A DNA stretch of 64,000 bases from Oxalobacter paraformigenes (GTDB lineage: Bacteria > Pseudomonadota > Gammaproteobacteria > Burkholderiales > Burkholderiaceae_D). The position numbers and the translations under genes were made by a program. The notes beneath the pieces are model-generated. The model made no database searches. It saw only the letters and a program-made list of their open reading frames with translations, and was not told the origin of the DNA. The stretch covers positions 62,001 to 126,000 of the forward strand of contig NZ_KI392030.1 of the NCBI RefSeq assembly GCF_000158475.2, in the 5' to 3' direction. Positions 58,901 to 64,000 of this stretch are shown here, piece after piece (within the stretch, counting starts at the first letter, position 1; every line of letters begins with the position of its first letter).

Positions 58901-60238
58901 ATGGATGCATTGCTGACGGATCTGTTACTCCTGGTTTTGCTCACTTTGTTAAACGGGGTTTTTGCCATGGCCGAAATCGCGCTGGTTTCCGCACGCAAGG
59001 TTCGCCTGCAGAGTCTGGCCGAGAAAGGCAGTGCGGGTGCGAAAAGGGCTCTTGAGCTGGCCCAGTCTCCTTCCCGTTTTTTATCGACCATTCAGGTTGG
59101 TATTACTTCCATCGGTATTTTGAGCGGGGCTATCGGGGAAAACGCGATTTCCGCTCCTTTTGCGAGATGGCTTGGCGAAGTTCCTTATCTGGAACCTTAT
59201 TCAAGAGCTATCGCTTTGACGGTAACCGTTATTGCTCTGACTTATTTTTCCGTTGTTATCGGAGAACTGGTTCCGAAAAATCTGGCCCTGCGGGCTCCCG
59301 AGCGGATGGCTTCCGCTATAGCCCGCCCCCTGAGTACGGTCGCTCTGGCGGCTCGTCCGCTGGTGTGGTTGCTGGCGAAATCGAGTGAAGGCTTGATGAG
59401 TTTGCTGGGCATTAAAAAAAGCAGCGAGCCGCCTATCAGCGACAATGAAATCAATGCCTTGATGGGACAAGGCACACAGGCAGGCGTTTTTCATGCAAGC
59501 GAACAGGAATTCGTTTCAAATGTGTTGAAACTGGATCAGCAACCTGTCGTCGAGATCATGACGCCCAGACATGATCTGGCCTTTATTGATCTGCAATATC
59601 CTGTCGAAACGCTGCGGAGCCAGATCGTCGCTTTCGAACATACCAGGCTGATCGTTTGCCGGGACGGGTTGTCGCATATTCTGGGCATTTTGAGCAAGGG
59701 TGATTTGTTGAAAAAGACAGTGGACGGAACGCCCGTTACGCTTGACGATATCGAAGCTGTTTTACAGAAACCCTTATTCATCCCTGAAACAGTCAGTACC
59801 ATTCAGTTGATGGAAAATTTCCGTCACACAAGGAACGGCTTTTCCCTGATTGTCGATGAATACGGTGAAGTGCAGGGAATTGTAACGTTAAACGATGTGC
59901 TGGCCGCCATTATCGGCGATTACTCTGTTCCGGAAATGACGGAAGAAAACGGTTTGATCCGGCGTGAGGACGGTTCCTGGCTGGTGAACGGAGAGGTCGG
60001 TATGGAACGGCTGGCGTCGGAACTGGGGATGAAAAAGGCGTTGCCGGGGGAGGAAACGAACCGGTTTCATACAGTCGGCGGTTTTGTCATGTATATGCTG
60101 GGAAAAATTCCTTCGCCTGCCGATCATTTCGATTCGGACGGCTGGCGATTCGAGGTAATGAATATGGATAAAAACAGGGTGGACAAGGTGCTTGTCACGC
60201 CGCTCGGTTCTTCCACGGAAAAAAAGAGTTCTGCGTAA
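58901..60238 (+). CDS. CNNM/CBS-domain protein (HlyC/CorC family)
   Basis: A 445-residue inner-membrane protein. The CNNM domain holds four hydrophobic segments (LLLLVLLTLLNGVFAMAEIA, STIQVGITSIGILSGAIGE, IALTVTVIALTYFSVVIGE and LSTVALAARPLVWLL). Two CBS domains follow (VEIMTPRHDL..., and FIPETVSTIQLMENFRHT), and a C-terminal CorC/HlyC domain ends it. Family members are linked to magnesium or cobalt export or tolerance; 'hemolysin' in older names is misleading. No operon partner is evident. Confidence 0.9.
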   Translation: MDALLTDLLLLVLLTLLNGVFAMAEIALVSARKVRLQSLAEKGSAGAKRALELAQSPSRFLSTIQVGITSIGILSGAIGENAISAPFARWLGEVPYLEPYSRAIALTVTVIALTYFSVVIGELVPKNLALRAPERMASAIARPLSTVALAARPLVWLLAKSSEGLMSLLGIKKSSEPPISDNEINALMGQGTQAGVFHASEQEFVSNVLKLDQQPVVEIMTPRHDLAFIDLQYPVETLRSQIVAFEHTRLIVCRDGLSHILGILSKGDLLKKTVDGTPVTLDDIEAVLQKPLFIPETVSTIQLMENFRHTRNGFSLIVDEYGEVQGIVTLNDVLAAIIGDYSVPEMTEENGLIRREDGSWLVNGEVGMERLASELGMKKALPGEETNRFHTVGGFVMYMLGKIPSPADHFDSDGWRFEVMNMDKNRVDKVLVTPLGSSTEKKSSA

Positions 60239-60274
60239 GCCAAAACGTTTCTTTTCCTTTACATGAGTCAGATA

Positions 60275-60304
60275 TTCGCCTGAATGGCGCTCTCATCGTA
60301 TAAT
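60275..60304 (+). promoter_or_regulatory. Promoter upstream of ispB
   Basis: A perfect -10 TATAAT (60299-60304) with a weak -35 TTCGCC 18 bp upstream. Its position means a transcript starting near 60311 cannot include the ATG at 60284, supporting the TTG start used for ispB. Confidence 0.6.
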
Positions 60305-60346
60305 CGCTGCCATTCAGCTGAAATAATAAAACAGAACGGATTCACA

Positions 60347-61336
60347 TTGAACGAGTACAAGAACAACGATTCCGGGAACTCTTTTCTATCGCCGGTTTTG
60401 CCGGATCTGGAAGCGGTCGATCGCATTATCCGTCAACAGATGCATTCGGATATCGCTCTTGTCGGCCGTATTGCAGAATACCTTATCAATGCCGGGGGAA
60501 AGCGGATTCGTCCTGTTCTGGTTCTGTTAATGGCAAAAGCGCTCGGTTATCAGGGAAAGCAGCATCAGACGCTTGCCGCGACGATCGAATTCATCCATAC
60601 CGCTACCTTGCTTCATGACGATGTCGTTGACGAATCCGAACTGAGACGCGGTATTCCCAGCGCCAATGCGCTCTTCGGCAATGCCTCGTCGGTTCTTGTC
60701 GGCGATTTTCTTTATACCCGCGCTTTCCAGATGATGGTTTCCGTCGGGAACATGCGGATTCTTGAGGTGCTCGCAGAGGCCACCAATCTTATTGCGGAAG
60801 GCGAGGTGATGCAGCTGATGAATGCACGAAATGCCGCCATTGATGAAGACGGGTATATGAAAGTCATTTATGCCAAAACGGCGAAACTGTTCGAGGCTTC
60901 TTCTGTGCTGGGCGCGCTGGTAGCGCATGTGTCTGAAGAAAAGATCGGAGCCGCCGCACGGTTCGGCCGGGCTGTGGGTATGGCTTTCCAGTTGATTGAC
61001 GATATGCTCGATTATGCCGGCGATACCGGAGTAACGGGGAAAAATGTCGGGAACGATTTAAAAGAGGGCAAGATGACGCTGCCGCTTATTTACCTGATGA
61101 AAAACGGTTCCGAGAAACAGAAAGCGTCGGTTCGCAAAAGTGTGGAAGAAAACGATGAAAGCTGTTTCCCGGCGGTTTTAAACGCGGTCAGATCGAGCGG
61201 GGCTATGGACTATACTTATCAGAAGGCGAGACAGGCTGTTGCGGAAGCGGTACAGGCTTTATCCGCTTTGGACAGTGGTCAATACAAAAAATCTCTGCTA
61301 AAATTGTCCTCCTTCTCGGTGGAAAGGAATTATTAA
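60347..61336 (+). CDS. ispB: Octaprenyl-type polyprenyl diphosphate synthase
   Basis: A 329-residue trans-prenyltransferase that makes the side chain for ubiquinone or menaquinone. The first Asp-rich motif is HDDVVDESELRRG and the second is LIDDMLDYAGD. GGKRIRPVLVLLMAKA lies near the N-terminus. I choose the TTG start at 60347 because a promoter -10 box at 60299 lies downstream of the first ATG (60284). A gene start further up is therefore unlikely. The tRNA-Pro gene follows 18 bp after the stop. Confidence 0.88.
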   Translation: MNEYKNNDSGNSFLSPVLPDLEAVDRIIRQQMHSDIALVGRIAEYLINAGGKRIRPVLVLLMAKALGYQGKQHQTLAATIEFIHTATLLHDDVVDESELRRGIPSANALFGNASSVLVGDFLYTRAFQMMVSVGNMRILEVLAEATNLIAEGEVMQLMNARNAAIDEDGYMKVIYAKTAKLFEASSVLGALVAHVSEEKIGAAARFGRAVGMAFQLIDDMLDYAGDTGVTGKNVGNDLKEGKMTLPLIYLMKNGSEKQKASVRKSVEENDESCFPAVLNAVRSSGAMDYTYQKARQAVAEAVQALSALDSGQYKKSLLKLSSFSVERNY

Positions 61337-61354
61337 CCTTTCCCCTTTTCAATT

Positions 61355-61431
61355 CGGGGTGTAGCTTAGCCTGGTAGAGCGCTACGTTCGGGACGTAGAG
61401 GCCGGAGGTTCGAATCCTCTCACCCCGACCA
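61355..61431 (+). tRNA. tRNA-Pro (anticodon CGG)
   Basis: A 77 nt cloverleaf. Acceptor stem CGGGGTG/CACCCCG, D arm TAGCTTAGCCTGGTAGAGC, anticodon stem CTACG/CGTAG around TTCGGGA, T arm GGTTCGAATCC, and encoded ACCA. The anticodon CGG reads CCG. Confidence 0.95.
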
Positions 61432-61449
61432 TTTTCTTTTTTCTTCCGT

Positions 61450-62733
61450 TTAATGGTTTGTTGCCGGCAGGGGTATTTTCTCTGAAACGTTTTCCCTCGC
61501 CGTTTCGTTTCCTGAATTCGCTGCCATATCCGCTTTCAGGTCTTCAATGAATTCGTTTATGGCGGGTTTAAAGGCATGTTGCATGATAACGACGTGAGCC
61601 AGTTCCCCGCCGAAACGGTCGTCGTAGTCGGGCGCAAGATGCCATTTCTCGATGATCCATTGGCTGGGGCGTTTGAAGAAAACCGTATTCGAATAGTCGT
61701 TTATCCAGTGCGGATAATGGAGGGCATAAAGCCTTTCCTGTAAATAACGGGTCGATTCCATAATTCTGGCTGCCTGTTCAGTAAAACCTGCCTTGCCGTT
61801 TTTCTGGATGATCCACCAAAGCTTGAGCGGAGCGAGACCGGAACGCGAGCAATTGATCATGGGCATGTCATCGTTCAAATAGGCGATATGAAAGGGATTC
61901 TGGTTTTTCAGGATGGTGTGGGTGGTAAGAAAAATGCCTGCCGGTTCGTCCATACCGAAGAATTTGTGGCCGCTGACCGATATGGAATCGAAGTGGAACT
62001 TCGTGCGATTGACGAGATCCCGGTGCCGGGTATAGGGAAGGAATCCTCCGAAAAGCGCGGCGTCCAGATGCCGGTAAACCGCAACGGGTTTTTTGCGTTT
62101 CAGCACGTCGTCTATGGCTTTCTGGTCATCGATCGCGCCTTTGAAAGTCGTTCCCATGGCGATAACGATCAGTGCCGGTTTCGAAGGATCCAGCGCTTTT
62201 TCAAATTCACTGATTTTCATGCGACCCATCGGATCCGCCGGGATCAGACGCAGTTCAAGGTTTTGCAGATCGGCCAGCCGCTTAATGGAATAATGCGCTT
62301 CTTCGGAGACATACAGGATGGGTGCTTTGCCGGTTTTTGCACGCAACTCTTTTGCACCGAAATACATACCGTGATTGTTGCCGTCGGTTCCGCTGAAAGT
62401 GACGATTCCCCAGAGATCGTTTTTATCGAAACCGTACAAAGGAGCGAAAAATTCGATCACTTCTTTTTCGAAAGCGTGAGAATTGATGCCTCCGTGACTG
62501 TTTAGGGGATTTCCGGCATTGTTCATTAAGCTGTTTGACAATCCGGTATCGAGATACCATTGGTAAAAATCGTTCAATTGCACATTCTGGTTTACCGGAT
62601 ATCCCAGATCCCGTTTTTTTGCCTGAATGATCTTTTCCGCAAAGCGATTCAACTGTTCGTTAGGCACGCCATCGGCAAAAGTATTGCCGATGGTGGAGAC
62701 GGCGATAAGGATGATCCATAGAAGACGAGCCAT
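61450..62733 (-). CDS. PLP-dependent decarboxylase (histidine decarboxylase-like) with signal peptide
   Basis: A 427-residue group II PLP decarboxylase. SGTDGNNHGMYFGAKELR, YVSEEAHYSIKRLADL, IVIAMGTTFKGAIDDQKAID, HLDAALFGGFLP and the cofactor Lys in SISVSGHKFFG align with bacterial histidine decarboxylases (such as Morganella HDC). Unusually the N-terminus reads MARLLWIILIAVSTIGNTFA, a hydrophobic signal peptide or anchor, before the enzyme body. A periplasmic or membrane-anchored decarboxylase would be odd. It diverges from the tyrosine phenol-lyase-like gene at the right edge, across 450 bp. Confidence 0.8.
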   Translation of the reverse strand: MARLLWIILIAVSTIGNTFADGVPNEQLNRFAEKIIQAKKRDLGYPVNQNVQLNDFYQWYLDTGLSNSLMNNAGNPLNSHGGINSHAFEKEVIEFFAPLYGFDKNDLWGIVTFSGTDGNNHGMYFGAKELRAKTGKAPILYVSEEAHYSIKRLADLQNLELRLIPADPMGRMKISEFEKALDPSKPALIVIAMGTTFKGAIDDQKAIDDVLKRKKPVAVYRHLDAALFGGFLPYTRHRDLVNRTKFHFDSISVSGHKFFGMDEPAGIFLTTHTILKNQNPFHIAYLNDDMPMINCSRSGLAPLKLWWIIQKNGKAGFTEQAARIMESTRYLQERLYALHYPHWINDYSNTVFFKRPSQWIIEKWHLAPDYDDRFGGELAHVVIMQHAFKPAINEFIEDLKADMAANSGNETARENVSEKIPLPATNH

Positions 62734-63186
62734 TGTTTTCCTCCGGTTTTTTGTGTCTGAAAAAGACGAAACAATTTACAGCGTAATGGAAATGTGCTGT
62801 CAGGAAAACAAAAAATTGATGAAAGGAAGGTATTGGCGGGAGATAGGGAAAGTATGTTGTCAAGCTTGTTGCCGGATACTTGCCGGAAGAACGGAAACCT
62901 CTTTGAGGGAAATGTCTCTTGTACAGGTGTGAAAGCAACGTGATGAAAAAAGGAGCTGTTTGGTTTTTTTTGCGGATTCATGCATAAAGAAGTCGTCTTT
63001 TCGTGAAAAGGGACGGTTTTTTATTTTGATGAATTGCAATTTCAGAACAAAAATGGAATAAAATCCTCATGTTCGGTTTTTTCCAGGGCTTTGTATCAGG
63101 CCAGATTTAAAGAAAGTTGGCTTCCTGCTTCATTTTCTGAGGACAGGGAGTTTTTATTTTGTGAAACCTTTTTGACAGAGATTTCT
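62734..63186. other. Divergent spacer between two PLP enzyme genes
   Basis: About 450 bp with no supportable gene. It must hold the promoters of both genes. I see no perfect FNR or Pho site here. Confidence 0.45.
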
Positions 63187-64000
63187 ATGTCCAACGAAAC
63201 AATCAAGATGACCAGCGGGGAGTATGTCCCTATTGAAATGCATAAAGTGAGAGTGGTGCAGAAGCTCAATCTTTTGCCGATCGAAAAGCGTCTGAAAGCG
63301 ATTGAAGACGCCGGTTACAATACTTTTCTGTTGCAAAATCGCGATGTCTTCATGGACATGTTGACGGACAGCGGGACCAATGCCATGTCCGATCAGCAGA
63401 TCGCTGCGATGATGGTTGCCGACGATGCTTATGCCGGTTCTGAATCATTCAATCGTTTGCAGGAAGCTGTTGAAGAAATACTGGGAACCCAATATTTCCT
63501 TCCGGCTCATCAGGGACGTGCAGCGGAACATATCATTTCCCAGGCGTTCATCAAAAAAGGCGATATTGTTCCCATGAATTTCCATTTCACCACGACCAAG
63601 GCGCATGTCGAACTGGCTGGCGGAAAAGTGGTGGAACTTTTTACAAACGATGCGCTTGAGATCAAATCCGACAAGCCTTTCAAAGGCAATATGGACATTG
63701 ACAAGCTGAAAGATCTGGTCAAAACGGCAGGCAAGGATAAAATCCCCTACATTCGTATGGAAGCGGGTACCAATCTGATTGGCGGACAGCCGTTCTCGGT
63801 TGAAAACATGCGTGCCGTTCGCAAGGTTGCCGATGAAAATGGCATTCTGATTGTTCTGGATATCAGTCTGGTTTGCGAAAACATGTATTTCATCAAGATG
63901 CGTGAACCGGAATTTATGGACAAGAGTCCTGCCGAGATTTTGCGCACGCTTTGCGATCTGGCCGACATTATCTATTTCTCCGCACGCAAGATCAGTTGTT
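63187..64000 (+). CDS. Tyrosine phenol-lyase/tryptophanase family enzyme, divergent (cut by window edge)
   Basis: An open frame from ATG 63187 to the window edge, about 271 codons. AGYNTFLLQNRDVFMDMLTD, DSGTNAMSDQQIAAMMVADD, AYAGSESFNRLQEAV, HQGRAAEHI, GGQPFSVENMRAV and SARKI match the beta-eliminating lyase family and are closer to tyrosine phenol-lyase than to tryptophanase. The PLP Lys is K268 (K257 in Citrobacter numbering as I recall). Tyr82 is conserved. In place of the family's DATR the protein has DISL, so the conserved Arg (217 in Citrobacter numbering) is Leu228. The substrate may therefore differ. Confidence 0.8.
   Translation, partial: MSNETIKMTSGEYVPIEMHKVRVVQKLNLLPIEKRLKAIEDAGYNTFLLQNRDVFMDMLTDSGTNAMSDQQIAAMMVADDAYAGSESFNRLQEAVEEILGTQYFLPAHQGRAAEHIISQAFIKKGDIVPMNFHFTTTKAHVELAGGKVVELFTNDALEIKSDKPFKGNMDIDKLKDLVKTAGKDKIPYIRMEAGTNLIGGQPFSVENMRAVRKVADENGILIVLDISLVCENMYFIKMREPEFMDKSPAEILRTLCDLADIIYFSARKISC

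Overview
The window is a 64 kb piece of a betaproteobacterial chromosome, most likely from the Oxalobacteraceae and plausibly the gut anaerobe Oxalobacter. I infer this from the gene order around dnaA, the zapD-yacG pair, Burkholderiales-type porins, an anaerobic (class III) ribonucleotide reductase and a moderate GC content. No database search was possible, so the genus is an inference.

Layout. The left end (0.2-4.9 kb) holds a cut-off purine phosphoribosyltransferase, a large Xaa-Pro aminopeptidase, small conserved proteins and an AI-2E family permease. The replication-origin region (4.9-12.97 kb) has dnaA-dnaN-gyrB on the minus strand and rpmH-rnpA-yidD-yidC on the plus strand, diverging from a 370 bp spacer with a perfect DnaA box. 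From 13 to 17 kb lie a decayed HAD nucleotidase, slmA, a 0.9 kb silent stretch, then coaE-zapD-yacG. From 16.9 to 19.6 kb trpGDC sits behind a Trp-codon leader peptide. An M61 protease, the B12-dependent methionine synthase metH and dsbC follow on the minus strand.

A tRNA-Thr gene (26.7 kb) is the insertion site of a 7.4 kb genomic island. It carries an integrase remnant, a GIY-YIG protein and a complete type I restriction-modification system (hsdMSR). It is closed by an imperfect copy of the tRNA 3' end and terminator at 34.2 kb. Just beyond it is a four-gene phosphite uptake and oxidation operon (ptxABCD) behind a Pho-box promoter.

The 39-55 kb part is mostly housekeeping and envelope genes: a YecA-like protein, OsmC, two small envelope proteins, a tautomerase, glyA, ribD-ribE, a Sel1-repeat protein, two tandem porins (the second behind a perfect FNR-type site), glmS, a TatD-associated radical SAM protein and a glycosyltransferase.

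From 55.5 kb a cobalamin riboswitch precedes nrdD. The glycyl-radical segment of this enzyme is encoded by a separate 60-codon gene between nrdD and nrdG. The right end has a CNNM/CBS protein, a polyprenyl diphosphate synthase, tRNA-Pro, a PLP decarboxylase with an apparent signal peptide, and a cut-off tyrosine phenol-lyase/tryptophanase relative with a changed active site.

The points most worth a second look are the split class III reductase under B12 control, the phosphite operon beside the island, the Trp leader in front of a trpE-less trpGDC, and the two unusual PLP enzymes at the right edge.
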